A DNA stretch of 64,000 nucleotides from Parelaphostrongylus tenuis (GCA_019055375.1 JAHQIW010007006.1:299085-363084); one strand, 5' to 3'; positions 11,106-24,300 are shown, counted from the stretch's first letter. Made by a program: numbers and translations. Notes: a model not told the origin generated them from the sequence alone.

Positions 11106-13190
11106 TTCTTATACACAGTCATTTTCTATTGTACGTTTAGAGGTCTACACAAAAGTTTCAGAATATTCATTACGGTGAGTGTGTGTGTTTCAGATGACAG
11201 ACATGAATCGTCATCATTTCTCACACCACATTCACATTGATATCCATGAGCGCAAGAAGTGATAAATTAGAATTTCTGCTGTAGAACTAAACTATGGTCC
11301 TTTGATTTCGTATTAGATAATTCCACTACATGTACAACTGAGAGCGTTATTCCGAGTATTTTTTTTCGTGAATAGAAAGACAGAAGTGCAAAAATACCTT
11401 CGAAAATGAGCACGAAATTTTTTTCGTTTCCTCCTATCTATGTTCGTATTTTCGATTTATTAACCCATATTCGTATGCGATGGACATGATAGATAAATTC
11501 AAAACAAAAAGATAAAGAAACATAGATTTATAGATAGATAAATATATAAATAGTTAGATAGTTATATAGGTAGATAGTAGACATACGACAGTCGAAACCT
11601 TTTAAGACTAGTACAAAGCATGCAGAGCTGCCGAAATTAACTGAATTCTCTAGAACCGCACATCTATCAGAGCATTTGTAGCGAAGTGGCTTGTATACCA
11701 CGTATACTAACTTTCGTTGTTGGTCCGTTCTGAGCTCCGTGAACGTCTAGCCTTCCATGTTTTTGAGATCGTCAAACTGATACCAGATTCACCTCCAATC
11801 ACCTCGACGCCGCTACCAATGGAGTTAAGTCTAGCGTCCCAATAGACTGACAAACGTCAAACTATCTATCACTTCATTCCCTTCATCCATATGTGTTGTT
11901 TGATGGTGTGAAACGATTGCAACAAGATAAATCAAGATAAATATAAGATGTCAGACGAAATTCAAAATGACATGAAACGTAAATTCAATATAACTGATTG
12001 AAGGATGAATATAGATGTATAAAGAGAGGAGTGATGAGCTTTTTATTTTAAAGTATAGTTTCTTGTTGCTATTTTTGTTAATTTCATAACAGATATAGTT
12101 ACTATCTCATTGACAGTAGTTGATCGTCGTTTCAAAGAAAGAACGAAGGTACGAAGGAGCACCTCATTGAGGTGATTGACTGCTTAGCCACAAGCGGACA
12201 GACAACTCATTTCATCACTCTGATGAAAGCTGATGCTTTTATACTCCTTTTTCTTCCTATATGACATGTCCACGAAAATGTGCTCTTTTCGACTTGCTCA
12301 GATTAATTCATAATATCATAGAATCACATTTCTATCACATTCGTTGTAAATTTGTATGTTTTTCAAATCCGTGCTTTCATATTTGATCCTTATTTTCGAA
12401 ATGGCATAATATGCTATGAGCTTTCGAGAATCGGCTATTTGATACTTCAGAACTAATCTGAGCATTCCATGAAGCTATAGTTCTCAATTCTTTCTCGATT
12501 AATCTATGGTAATTTTTTTCAAAAAGTATATAAGTATGTTTAGGTTAGCTATTTGATTCGAAAAATGTAGAAAAAAATCTCATTAGTTCTCAAGAATTCA
12601 CTCGAGAACACTTATTATAAGATTATCGACCAATTTCTCGTTTTTTTTTGGAAGCAATTATGAATATTATTTCGAAGTTTTATTACATTCAGTATAAATA
12701 AGGGGCTATTAAAGAGGAAATGCACTTGAAAGAGAACATCATCGTTAACAAGTACAACAATTATATATTTGAAAATTGATAATAAAATTAGTAATTGGTT
12801 TGAGATTTGTAGTGAAAGGCTACTGGTCGGGCGAAGAATGTCGTGACGTCGATCACTCTGTTCATAATCGCTTCCCATGTATATCTCATCGTCGTCATAA
12901 CAGGCGACTAATGATTTCATTGGCTTCTAATTATTTGTAGCTTATGCTTTGCATGTTCGACGAGCGAAACATGGTTCTATGAGTAACGATAACACATAAC
13001 CATCGAAGACGAAATCGGCTTAGTGAGCATGCTCGATGAGAAGATGTTAGCTTACTTCTCTCAGTCAACGGTCTCCTTTCTCCGTCTCCTCTTCACTCTG
13101 TCATCATTGTTCGTATTCTTTTCCTGAAATGATGCAATCTCTCTTGTCGGCCGCATATACTCGTATTCGCTTTCCGTAGCTTCACGAAGG
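11106..13190. other. Intergenic DNA
   Basis: A GATA-rich microsatellite lies near 11,521-11,580. A minus-strand open frame (12,920-12,615) begins with ATG and an acidic segment (CYDDDEIYMGSDYEQSD) and could be a first exon, but no partner exon was found. Nothing else is assignable. Confidence 0.3.
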
Positions 13191-13203
13191 TATTGAATAT
13201 CGC

Positions 13204-13241
13204 TAGCTAGCTAGCTAGCTAGCTGGCTGGCTGGCTAGCTC
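13204..13241. repeat. (GCTA)n/(GCTG)n microsatellite
   Basis: Five to six GCTA units are followed by GCTG units and a final GCTAG. The tract lies about 900 bases upstream of the IER-domain gene. Confidence 0.85.
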
Positions 13242-13839
13242 TGCTTTCATTGCTGTTTTCCCATCTTTTCATTATCCACAATTTCTCCTTTGAAATTTCT
13301 GTACTTCATCCTCCAATTGCTGCTGTTCTTTGTTTATCGTACGTTCGCTGATCACTTATATGATCACTGAAATTGATAAGAGTACCTCGAAAAATGGTGA
13401 CTTTCATTGATTGTTATGATTTTGATGCATTGCAAGTCGCCATCAACATCGGGGAGCTATATGTCACGGTTTCAATGACGGTTAGACATCAAAAGCGAAA
13501 TGATTGAGTGCATTGAGTGAATTTTTCATTCCGTGTTTACGTCTGCGACCTTACAGAAAATGCCTCGCGAACGTATGCTGATTTCCTTCTGCCGATTTCA
13601 CCGAAGTCGTCAGATTCGCTCTCGAAATGCTTAGTATTGCGTCATCATGACATCTAAGCGCTCCATGACCAAAATGTGCATGTGCACATTGGCCAAGTGT
13701 GTCGTGTGGGGTCGATTTGTGACTCGTGTGCCATTTATTATCCTCCCCTAACCACCTCTCCGTTTCTGAACCGTCATTTGCTCTCACACACTGGGTGTTT
13801 GCAGCCCTTTCCTATCGTTCGTTCTCTCTCTAGATCTTT

Positions 13840-14104
13840 ACGCCTCCTACGCTGGGGTCCCCCACCCCACCCCTCCCCACTCACTAGCGACGACGGGCGC
13901 TGCACCCCGCCCAACTGGGCCACCAGTGTCAGTAGTCGTTGGCTGCGCTGTGACAGCGCCCTAACACGGGTCTATTGCCTTCTCGCTCCCTCGTTCGTTC
14001 GTTCGTGTACATACGGTATTCGTCTTCATCCGCGTCCATTACATCGTTTTCGTCGTCGTCGTCGTCGTCGTTTTCATCATATTCATCAAAGTTATTCGAT
14101 CAGG
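13840..14104 (+). promoter_or_regulatory. GC-rich presumed promoter/5' leader of the IER-domain gene
   Basis: Bases 13,840-13,990 are much richer in GC than the surroundings and contain C-tracts of CACCC type (CCCCACCCCACCCCTCCCC). A (CGT)n run lies at about 14,052-14,075. The sequence just before the start codon, TTATTCGATCAG|GATGG, could act as a trans-splice acceptor immediately upstream of the ATG. No TATA box was identified. Promoter function is inferred from composition and position only. Confidence 0.4.
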
Positions 14105-15151
14105 ATGGATCATCCAGCCACATCTGCGCAGTGCATCCAGTTCATTCGGCTATCGTGCACGAAAATTATTGCAGCTAAATCACAAAAAGGTGGAGCTAAA
14201 CTACACAGAAATCTCCTCATTATTCACATGGTACGACGAGCGAAGGATTATCAGAACAAGTTAGTACAGACTTATATTTGAAGATGTTTTTTTGCGAGGC
14301 AGCACTTCTCTTAACGAGATAAAGTACTGTTGATGGCGAAGGTGAATTGTAAATATCGTAGTGATGGGTAAGCCTTGACGATTAGTTTGACTAAAATCAC
14401 CAGCCCTTAGCTCTGCATCAAAAAATGTGATTAATTAATCAATCAAGTTTACCAATGCTAATCTAAACTCATGCAAAGACATTCTAGTGAAGGGGTACTT
14501 GAAAAGTTGAGTTACTTCCAGGATAAATGTCGGCGTTTGCTGCATGTCTTGATGAAGACTCATTCTCTTAGCAGAGAATTCATTGTATAAAATCGCACTT
14601 ATATTAGGCATAGTTGTCAGGATTTCGCAATCAGCCTGCACAATGACTTTATTTCTTCTATGGTGGGGTTATGAGTATTCATGAGGTTACATAACACATC
14701 ATTTCTTCAAAAGAATTCATCACTGGTTAGAGATAAATTTTGAGACTTTTGTGGCCAAAGGGTTTATGTTTTGCTACACGTGTTTCCGCAATAAGAATTC
14801 TTTGTTGGAAAAAACCTTGAATATGAATACCGTTTTGTATCAAACAAGACCCACAACGATTATATGTTCAGGTTGGAGGATCTTGAAGCAAGCGCCATTG
14901 AATCGGACGATGAGGCGTATGTGAGTCCGCCACTTGAATTTTCGGTACGTGATTGCGATTCGGAAACGGAAATATGTGAAGCTGCTGACGAACCGTTAGC
15001 GTTCGGATGTGAAGCTACAGAAGACATTGACGATATGGCAAATCGATGTGATCGAAAGCGTAAAGCTGAATCACGTACACCACCGTATCGTAAGAAGACG
15101 GCTTCCGATAGAGCTGTACCGCAAATGCACTCCGCTGTTGCATGCAAATAG
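14105..15151 (+). CDS. IER-domain (immediate early response) family protein, two exons
   Basis: The coding sequence is join(14105..14259, 14872..15151), 144 residues. Exon 1 starts at ATG 14105 (context AGGATGG) and ends at the donor AA|GTTAGT. Exon 2 follows the acceptor TATGTTCAG, and the phase-2 join restores an AAG codon, which strongly supports the model. Residues about 9-50 match the N-terminal IER2/IER5 domain: a helix CIQFIRLSCTKIIAA, then SQKGGAKLHRNLL and a helix ending in VRRAKDY, equivalent to the R-x-Q-R-G-G-x-x-L-H-[RK]-[SN]-L core. Residues 53-120 are acidic and Ser/Glu-rich. A basic stretch, CDRKRKAESRTPPYRKK, near residues 112-128 looks like a bipartite nuclear signal, as in IER proteins. 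Vertebrate IER2/IER5 are induced nuclear regulators that act with PP2A-B55 and HSF1; the same role here is inference. Vertebrate IER5 is longer (over 300 residues). The family call is fairly sure; the start codon is less sure because the frame stays open upstream. Confidence 0.75.
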
Positions 15152-15500
15152 TAGTAACTTCTCTTTTATTTTTTTTTTGTCATATTTTGTCTCTCTAAGT
15201 TGTCTTCGTCATCGTCGTCATTTACGACGCGACAGTTGTTGAATATCCGTTCGTGTATACATTGAAAAGAGAAAAAAATTTCGACAATACGTGAACGGTT
15301 GAACGGGCCGTGAGTTTTACCTCACCACTAATTTTCTAGTTACATACAGACCACTAGTTCGCGTGATTATCGAGGCTGTCTGTGTCTTTGTTAGTTTCAC
15401 TGAGTGATGTGTGTATGCATGTGTCTGTTTTGTTACTAAGTAGAATCACTAGATATGGACAGGAAATGGTTTAATGTTGTCATTACCACTTTTCTCTAGT

Positions 15501-15550
<50 letters not shown>

Positions 15551-15860
15551 GCTGAAACAAGTGTTATAGTAACTTCAGTTATGTCTTATGCTGCTAATGT
15601 TCATTATAATTCTCTATGCACTTCATTTCTTACTGTTATACTGTTTTCTTTTCCTTCTTTTTTTTCTACCTTATTGCCATCACTATTCTTATTTCCACGT
15701 TTCCCCCGTTGATTATGATATCTCAAACCTCATTTAGGGCTGGGTAGCGCCAATAGTCGCGCGCATTTCTTGTTCTCACATTGTTGTATGTATGTCACTT
15801 ATTCATGATTTAATGCGGATAAGAAGAAAAAAATTAAAAGAGTTCCTCAATAGTTTGTCT
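15152..15860 (+). other. Probable 3'UTR/downstream region of the IER-domain gene
   Basis: The TAG stop is followed by T-rich sequence. A (TA)n run lies at 15,500-15,545. There is no AATAAA close to the stop; a variant ATTAAA occurs at about 15,833-15,838. The transcript end cannot be fixed. Confidence 0.3.
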
Positions 15861-18090
15861 TAGTTTTTCTTTTCCTGCATTTGGTAATCCTCCATTGTCA
15901 TATCCGGAAGGAAATTAGTTCTTGTCTTTTACAAAACCTGTATACATCAGATTCCATAAACAAACAGAGAAACACACACATACAAAAAATCTACCTCGAC
16001 ATCAAAAATTGCGTTTTAAATGTCGCCATTTGAGATTCTCACTGTGAGATGGATTAATTCATCTCTTGTGATATTCCGACCAAATGTTTTGTTCAAAAAT
16101 TTGATTGTTCGGAATAATTTCAATGATGACTAATAATCGGACAATGACAAACATCTGTATGACGAAATCACAGTCAGTCTTTGTATGAAATGATTTCTAA
16201 AATATGCTGTTGATATTACTCTGTTTCAAAATCAGTTACTTGTTGCTTATTTTTACGGAAGAAGAAAAAGAAAAACTAGTTGCCTTTGATGTGCCAGATT
16301 TTTTGTTTACGGTTGCTGAATGTTTTCGTGTGCTATGGGTGCACCCTCTGAAAGGTCTTCCTCTCGCTTATCACGCAGATGATCAACTCTGCCTCTCTTC
16401 TATGCAGTTTATATATATATATATATATATATGTAATATATGCATATATATATGTATATAATGTGGTTGAGTAATACTTAGTGAATCAAGCCATTTCAAG
16501 TATCAAGATCTCTGTAAACAGATAGGTGTTAACATGAGTGATGATGTGAGCTCGAGTACGAGAAGGGCTAGGAGGTCTTTCACTCCATTTTGATGAGCCA
16601 ATAGATATGCATGATAATAGTTGATACTCTTGTCGGAGTTTAGCCGTATTGAACTTGTAGGTCCTGGAATTGTATGTCATTATGGTCGCAGGTGCGTTTC
16701 ATGGTTATTTAGGTGATGTTCATTGGTGCATTATATATATAGTAATTATCGTACTCCAAGGATACAATGACGATGTGATTGAAGCCAACAATACTTGTTT
16801 GTAAATGTGTTGATCGTTATCAGCACTGCCAAAAATAGTGATCGAATGAAAATTCAAAAGAGTGCAAGCCAAATGCACAATGTTCAATAAGCATTCATTA
16901 GCCATTGAATTCTAATTGAATATAAGGAAATTTAAAAGTAACCATATGAATCATCACTATGAAAACAAAAACTTTGCAGTAAACTCAGTTTAATCTAACC
17001 AAACATCACAAGTTCATTAGGTGCAACGTGATTCGGTAACTTATACAGTCTGAATACGTTATCACCTCAACGTACTCATATCTGTTGGCATATGAATTGG
17101 TTCTGAAGAAATGACCTCGTGAGACGACGACTCATCCTCCTACAATCTTCTATATGCCGATTTTTAATGACGAATATGTTTGTGTATTGTTAACAGTACC
17201 AATTATCTCTAACGATGACTCTTGTGTACGCTATCAGCTGAAGAGCATTCGTTCTACTTAGTTAATGCTTAGTGGTCGGTCAGCTATTCATTTACAGCAA
17301 ATGAAGAGAATCCATTCGCATTTACAATTTTAGGAAGTTCGAGTTATTTTTTTCGGCGATGAAAATCCTCCAGAGCATGCGATGGTATTTGACATCTAGG
17401 AACAGTCTATGTAGAAAGGGAAACGGTCAGCCTTTGTGGGAGACTATTAAACATCCGCAACACTTACAATTATGTTATGGTTATCTGTATGCTCAACAAG
17501 CTCTAAGTAACCATTGCAAGTAATTCTGGTAATAATAACATTTAAACTGGAACTATTACTTGTGCTAGCACAAAATTTACAGGTCATTTTCATCGAATTT
17601 TGCGGTTCATAGGAACTACTGCGCTATTTTGCCAGTTGAAGCCTTCACTCGAAGTCTATGTCTTTTTTTTCCTATTCTGAAACCATGATAAAATTATGTA
17701 GGGTTGGCCACATACCAGGTCTTCGGTTACCCCACGGGTATACAGCGTCTCTATGTGGAACCAGCAGAGTACTGGAGAGAGAGCGGCATTAAGATAGCGA
17801 GGGAGAGAGAATTGCCGTCGCCTTGCGACCAAGTTCAGGCTATTACGACGACGGGACGGCAAGCCTTGACGATCGTTTACAAAGCGATAAGCCATTGAGG
17901 TGGCTTATTCACTACACAATATTAACAGCGATAAAAAATAAACGTATTTGAAGTATTTACTAATTGCATTACTGTAGCTGTGTTTTTGGTCTCACTACAT
18001 TATTCTTAATGTCTAGAAAATACGTGCTCTAAGCCAAGACATTCAGTTTTTCGCTCCTTTAATCGTAGATAGTAGACGCTCCTGAACAGG
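15861..18090. other. Low-density region with unassigned open frames
   Basis: A TA-rich microsatellite lies at 16,407-16,460. A relatively GC-rich frame at 17,704-17,898 (ATYQVFGYPTGIQRLYVEPA, then 44 more codons to TGA) looks coding in codon use, but its upstream splice site is weak and its family is unknown. Confidence 0.25.
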
Positions 18091-18101
18091 AAGGCCTTGA
18101 T

Positions 18102-18138
18102 TGACCCTGACCCCCTAACCTTGACCTTTCCAATGACC
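18102..18138. promoter_or_regulatory. Cluster of TGACC half-sites (nuclear-receptor type)
   Basis: TGACC occurs at 18,102, 18,108, 18,122 and 18,134, with a TAACC at 18,116, all in the same orientation within 37 bases. On the other strand these read GGTCA, the core half-site bound by nuclear hormone receptors, a family greatly expanded in nematodes. Function is inferred from motif density only. Confidence 0.3.
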
Positions 18139-18139
18139 C

Positions 18140-20770
18140 TCAGAATTCGTAAATGAATATAAATTACTCTCTTTATTTACCATTTAACTGCAAATCCCAA
18201 AAGTTACAAATGACTTGAACTGACGTCTATAAAGTCTCACTCGATAATGTTGTGGGATAAAAATGTCTACGTGGGGTTTTCGTTGCCTAGGAAAGACAGC
18301 GGCTTCCTGTGTCATAACTGCTGCTCACAACAAGGCATCTACAGATGATTACAGCTGGGTTATGCATTCACCAACGTAATGTGCGAGGTTTTCCGACAAA
18401 CGCTTTGATTCATTGAGTTTTTAGGTCCTGATTATATTTGGATAAACATTTTTGTGATACTCATATATTCACACTTTTTTATATCTTCTAACAGATTTCT
18501 TCCTACATCTACGGTAATGACTTGGTTTTTTTTTTGTTTATTAAATTCTTGTCTTCTTAGTGGCAGGTGCGGCTTGTGTAGTTGGGCCTGAATCTCTGTG
18601 TTAAATGTACGACGTCGACGTCGTTGTCGTCGCTGTAGCTGTGCATTCATCAATGCGTGAGACCTGACGTATGCAAGCACTATGTCGAGCCCCGACACTT
18701 TTCATTCTAATCCGTTGTAACACAAAAGCGTCAAGAATTGGAGTTCTTGTCGCCACCACTTCTCACGAACAATTTTGATTTCCTCACAAAAACCAGTATA
18801 TTTGCTGCTGACTTATCACGTTTTGGTGCTAAAGTTTAACGATGGTTTCGTTTTACGCTCTTTCTATCACTAGGAGAAATAACATGCTCGGTTTTGGATC
18901 ACGTTTTGTGCCAATCTAATGCGAAATTTTTTTCTAAAGTAAAAGTAACACGACTATAAACTCTCCTGACTTGAAATGGTTTACCCTAGATTCCTCATGG
19001 AAACTGTGACGTAGTGTCTGTGGAAAGAATGAGGAAGAAAAAATGCGCTACCATCTATTATTGGCTAGTTTTGATATCGGTGATGGAAGACAGATCGGAA
19101 GGAAGGAAGGAAATGGAGAAACTCAATGATTTGATAAATCATTATAAATAGCGCAAAAACAGAGGAAGCGATCATAGTACTTTCAGTAAAGAGCTTTTGA
19201 TTGTTACTCTCAATTCTCTATCTCTCTCTCTTATGAGTGAAGAAATTTTTAAAAAGGCAATTAACGCAAAAATTACAATCATAAATTCTCTTTAAACTAA
19301 TAATTCAATTATTATCTCTCTGTACATGAGACAAAACCGAAATTAATTATACTAAATATATTAAAAACTCCCGAAAAGGTAAGACATTTAGAATGGTTGC
19401 GATTTTGAAAGAAGTTTTATTAGAAGGTAATTTCGATTAGGTAAGTCAAGATTGATGTGATGGGAGACGAAAAAAAATTATTGAAATTGAAATTTACTTC
19501 GAAAAGTGTCCGTATACTGATTTACTATTGTCAGATTGAGTTTTTTCTAATGCACTTTAGTAAGCGTTAGATTGTTTGAAATATTATTTGACACATTTGA
19601 AAATTTGAGAAGTGTTGTGTATCACAGATCATGAAAATTATTCATTTGATGGTCTTTAGAATGGAGTAAAAAGTCAACACTCATAATTCGCTCTGATCTC
19701 TGATCGTCGGCATGCTGACTCTACGTGAACATTCCGTGGAAAAAATGAATCGCTGAAGGGACTGTGGATTGCCCACAAATTTTCATACATCAACGGACAT
19801 ATGTACTAATATGCTATATATGAATAATGTAATGGGAAATTCTGATTTATTTCAATGGTTTACATAGAACAGAAAGGATTCGAGCTGAGCTCATGAGCTG
19901 AAAATGCGATTATTTTCAGAATGCGAGGTGCATAAACCGAAGAAGAGATTAACGAAGCAGATGTTTTCGAATGTACAATTGACCACTCGTCTAGTACGTC
20001 TTCGTAAACGAAAGCAATCATTGAAATCTTCATTGCCTCATTGATTTCTACGTGGGCTCTCGAGGCAAAAGACTCTAAGTATATGCTTCCATGCTTCTCT
20101 AGCATCATTCAATAACATTATTTAACTCGTCTCGTCGCGAAGTCACTATCCGTATCTTTTTTCTCATATTCAACTCATAGCAAGTTTATTAGCTCGGGTC
20201 GTAATCCTTATATCCTTTCCGGATGACTGTTCTTTACGTGCATATTTTGTTAACAGAAGTATCGCAGCACTTATGAGTGCGTTATAGTACACTGAGATCT
20301 TACCGTATTGCTGAACACCGTGCTCAATCCTTTGAAAGGTGATTATTCTTTGACTAAGTTCAGTTTCAGGAACAATTTCCGTTTGTTCTGTACGTATGGA
20401 GGTTGGACGGTGAGGTAAAAGACGAAAATTTATGGCTTCACCGCATCGCTTAATTATACCGCGCTTGCTCTCCCACCCCGACCGATCGGGAAAGCCAACC
20501 ACGGCGACCTCGACTGAAACACAGAGGGGAGCGAAAGATGAATGAGAGATAGAGAAAAGGAGGAAAGCCTGTTCTCGGGCCAACAATGCACTCCTTTTTT
20601 GCCTAGTGTCAATATAGACATCAATAGCAGTTAAAGTGCTGTGTTTACCTTTGGGTAGTGGTTGTCACTCAAATAACTGCTATCAGTATTTGTAAATACG
20701 ATACAAAACATATATCAAATAAATCGGACTTGTTTATTTAGATTTAAAAAAACGATCACTGATCAAAGCA
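18140..20770. other. Intergenic DNA with weak minus-strand exon-like frames
   Basis: Minus-strand frames at 20,108-19,860 and 20,586-20,170 lack stops for 82 and 138 codons. The second contains a good acceptor (CTCTGTGTTTCAG, ending at 20,514) followed by a GC-rich segment coding EVAVVGFPDRSGWESKRG and a possible donor at 20,459. They could be exons of one minus-strand gene, but no family was recognised and the joins are unproven. Confidence 0.25.
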
Positions 20771-20771
20771 G

Positions 20772-20900
20772 AGCCCCAATTTGGCTTTCGAAAGATCTAA
20801 TAAACGACTGAATCGTAGAGCTACCGCGGTCCAAAGCACATCAGCCACCACTCGCGATCAAAGCAAACTTTGGGAAGCCTACATGGATGTCATCGATTAA
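20772..20900 (+). CDS. Candidate terminal exon, plus strand
   Basis: After a possible acceptor (ATCAAAGCAG, ending at 20,771), a 42-codon frame runs to TAA 20,898-20,900. It is basic and ends in KLWEAYMDVID. Codon use looks coding, but the acceptor lacks a pyrimidine tract and no family is recognised. Confidence 0.25.
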   Translation, partial: SPNLAFERSNKRLNRRATAVQSTSATTRDQSKLWEAYMDVID

Positions 20901-20978
20901 AAATCGACAAAAACAAGAGGAAATGGGCGACGAATCCAAATCGCTATTCATGTTTCGGAAATCTGCGGTACAGATTAG

Positions 20979-21330
20979 CTAAAGGCAATAATGATGATGG
21001 TCAGTAAGGATGCATGTTAATGAGGAAATGTCACCGACAATGTAAATGTTGGTGTCGTCTTGTATGTCTCCCTCAAAGAGAGCGCGGTCATGTTTCTCGA
21101 ATGGCATAAGGATGTCTAACATATTCGACGGACAGACTGAAGCTGAAAGCATCAAATTGCGTTCATCTCCGAAGAAACAGGGCTTTGTTCGACGGGCAAC
21201 ATCCTCCGTGTTACGCAAATCCCAAACATTTCATTGTCCGGTCGGCATCAGAGGAGGAATAATTCATGCATTCGTGATGTTCGTTCGCTGAGTTCTCATA
21301 AACACACTCAGAGCAATGGCTGAAGCGGAA
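20979..21330 (-). pseudogene. Possible WD40-repeat exon with a frameshift, minus strand
   Basis: The minus-strand acceptor TTTCCGCTTCAG (about 21,330) opens a frame that reaches SSSDADRTMK. One extra T then shifts the reading into VWDLRNTEDVARRTKP, followed by about 75 more open codons to a TAG at about 20,976. SDxDRTxKVWDLR is the typical end of a WD40 blade. Without the shift the first frame stops within five codons. The plus strand is also open here (21,046-21,291), so the strand choice is not certain. Confidence 0.25.
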
Positions 21331-21339
21331 ATGGAGAAT

Positions 21340-24300
21340 GTTTGGGTTTATAATAGACAATGCTCATCTTTGAGAATTTCGCCACCGAAGTTTTCAGCTT
21401 TGTGTTTTCTCCTTCTTAAATTTTAGCCAATGTTTCGTGTATCCACATTATGACATCTGTATGCTAAAAACTCTGAGAAAAACCACTCTCAATACGTGAG
21501 CTCCGTTTTTGTCATCTCCATGCACTTCCTCCTATTCTACAAACCAAACTTTTCGTCTCATTTTTTTTTTATAAAGACTAGAATTTGAGAAAAAACCGAA
21601 GAGTTGTTTTATAATCACAAGAGCAACGTAGAATGGACGATGCTGGTTCTTCAATAACAGTCGACAACGCGAGCACTTGAGAAGTGCGAACGTGACGGAC
21701 ATGTAAAATAGACTCTTTCGTTCATTACGAGGATATGAATCATCTTTTTCAAAAATTTTTTAAATTCTAGATCTATTTATAATTCAAGCACACGAAAACG
21801 AAACACTGAAGTTTTTCTTTCAATTAATGCAAGAGAGCCAAGTGCAAACGTTAGCGGTAAACAGCGGTCTGTCTTGGTAGAATAACAACGGCTATCTCAC
21901 ATTCGCAAAGGTTATCGAGTTTCAGTAACTTTCATTCAATAATTTCAAATGATTACCCTTTTTTGAGCTTTTTCCAATTCGGTACATTTTCTTTTCAAAA
22001 AACGATAGCTGTGTTTTGGCTACTCTGCCACCCTGAGAGCCAGTTAACTACTTGGAGGTTCTTACCTAGGTTTAGTCAAAGACGGACCTTAGGACTACTG
22101 CTTTTTTCTGCAAAATTAATGCATCCTGTAAGCTGGTACACGCTGGATTTTGTTTGAATTTGCAATTGTTAGTGAACAGGTTTCTGTTAAAGTCTATAAA
22201 TGTCGTCCAATATATCCTAAACTTGGCTCCGATTCGTCATTATATTAATTTTTGGGATTGAGAACGACTTGGAATTGAAAATTAATCAGTGAAAATCGTA
22301 GTTATTTTAATCTCACTAGCAAAACTGTGTTTGAAAAACTTGACATCAAGAAACACTGTGTTTCGTCCCTTTTGCGAGTGAGCGTAAAATATTTCAATGA
22401 GCTCGGATATTCTTTAAACAGATTGTAGATCGTTGATTAGTGAGTGATAACCCCATGCTATGTGAAAAATAACATTCTAACTTTTGCTTTCTCATTCAAA
22501 TGACTCTTTTTCACATAATATGTGATCCTTTCATTCGATTTGTTGTCTCATATCCGTCATCCACGAAGATCTTCGACTTCAAATATGAAATCACTCGCCA
22601 CTTCATGATTTCGTCTTTTCAATTAATTGCGTTGAACGCTGGTTGAGTCAATACTTCGTATAATCCTAAAATAGTTCAGGATGCTGAAGTCATCGTCATA
22701 GGCATTCGACAACAATCAAGAATTGATTGGAGGCTTTTTTTGCAAGACTCTAATGGGTTTCACAAATTAAATATTATGTCATGCTTATGTCAATCAAGAG
22801 GTAGCAATAACAGGTGAGAACGCGCACAGTAAAGTGAGGCAATCGAGATTTTCCTCAATGTCTAGGAAAATCTTTTTCTCTTTTTTTTGTAGCCCTTGAC
22901 CGTGGAGGATTCTTGTGGTTTTCGCCTTGTTACGCTTGAAAATCTGTGTGGCTGGTTTAATGAAATATGAACAACGTTACGAATGTGATGAATGTGCGTT
23001 CATGCGACAAAAACTCGTACTTGACCCATAACGATGAGAAGACGAGATGAACCATATTTTCCAGTTTCCCCGCCAGAATCCAGTTTGTAACATTACCACA
23101 TCTATTTATTATTTGAAGTGAACACGTCACAAACCTCCATGTGTTTTGATGCAATTGCAACGATTGAAAACTAAAACACATTTTGAAAATTATAGTGGAG
23201 AAATCATTATTCGAAGCTACCAACGTCTTCTTTTTCTCTCATCAAATGGTCAAAACATATGGAGAGCATAAAATTGATAGATTTTCTGTTATTTTATTTT
23301 ATCAACTGTTCTTTTTCTGAATTCTCCTTCCACTGTTCCTGTTTTTTTTTTTTTTTTGATGAGCGTCCAATAGTAAGTTTGTATCTGTAGATGTACACAT
23401 TGACGATGGCTGTTTTCGTAATCTTAGTAATGCCCCAGTAGTATCACTCATTCATCACCTTGCGCCATCTACTATTTTTTAGCCATAAAGAGGCAGAATA
23501 TGTGAAATTCATTATCAGTGACGTGCTCTCATTTTAGAAAAAGCTTTCCCCTTTGTGAAAAGCTAAGTGCTCTGCACTACTGATGAGCGAAAAGTTATTG
23601 ACTTGGCTGTCTGCAGGACGTTATCATTGAAAAACATTGATTCATCAAAAGATGAGCTGAACAAAAGACTCTAATAAATTAGTGAGAAAGAAAGATTCTA
23701 ACAGATTGTAAAGAAAAGGCGTGCTATTTCGCCACTAATCTTTTTGTGTAGAGACCTTCTAAAATTCTATTCTTTATTGACTCTAGTTTATCAGATCACG
23801 GAACATAAGAAAAGTATACATATAGGAGAGTAATCAACTACTGTTTATAGTATTTTGCGTCGATGTATCCATTATTGAAGAAGTATACTTAGAAAAAGGG
23901 AAGAAAAATAGATACGAATAAATAACAGGACTAAAGAACAAACAATTTATCAATCTTGGAAGGTTTTCCTATGTAGTTTATCAGTTGTTAAGTCACGTAC
24001 TCGCGTGACATCAGCAGATTATCAAAGAATATTGGCAAAGTCTGGAGAAATAAAAACTCAATAATATAACAAAACATTTGGAATCACGTGGTCACGTTTT
24101 TGCGACAAATACCACTTCAAAACCATACTCAGAAAAAAGATAAAGGCTTGATTCTAAAGATTTTCGTTTCAAAGATCTGTAAGCCTCTCTATGTGACAAA
24201 GTATGACGCATATAGCGCAATGATGGTTAGAGGTACGATGCAATACGCACTTCGTAATTGGTTCAATCGCGCGCCCAAGGCTAACAACCTAGTCCCCTAG

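Noticed and set aside
13676..14104. N-terminal extension of the IER-domain frame upstream of ATG 14,105
   Set aside because: The upstream part is a GC-rich, CGT-repeat leader with Arg runs; IER proteins start their domain close to the N-terminus, so the internal ATG is preferred.
14860..15147. 95-codon open frame antisense to the second IER exon
   Set aside because: It is a shadow of the sense exon, whose phase join and acceptor support the plus strand.
18590..18660. Arg-rich minus-strand frame (QRRQRRRRR)
   Set aside because: It arises from a CGTCGT simple-sequence stretch, with no splice or family support.
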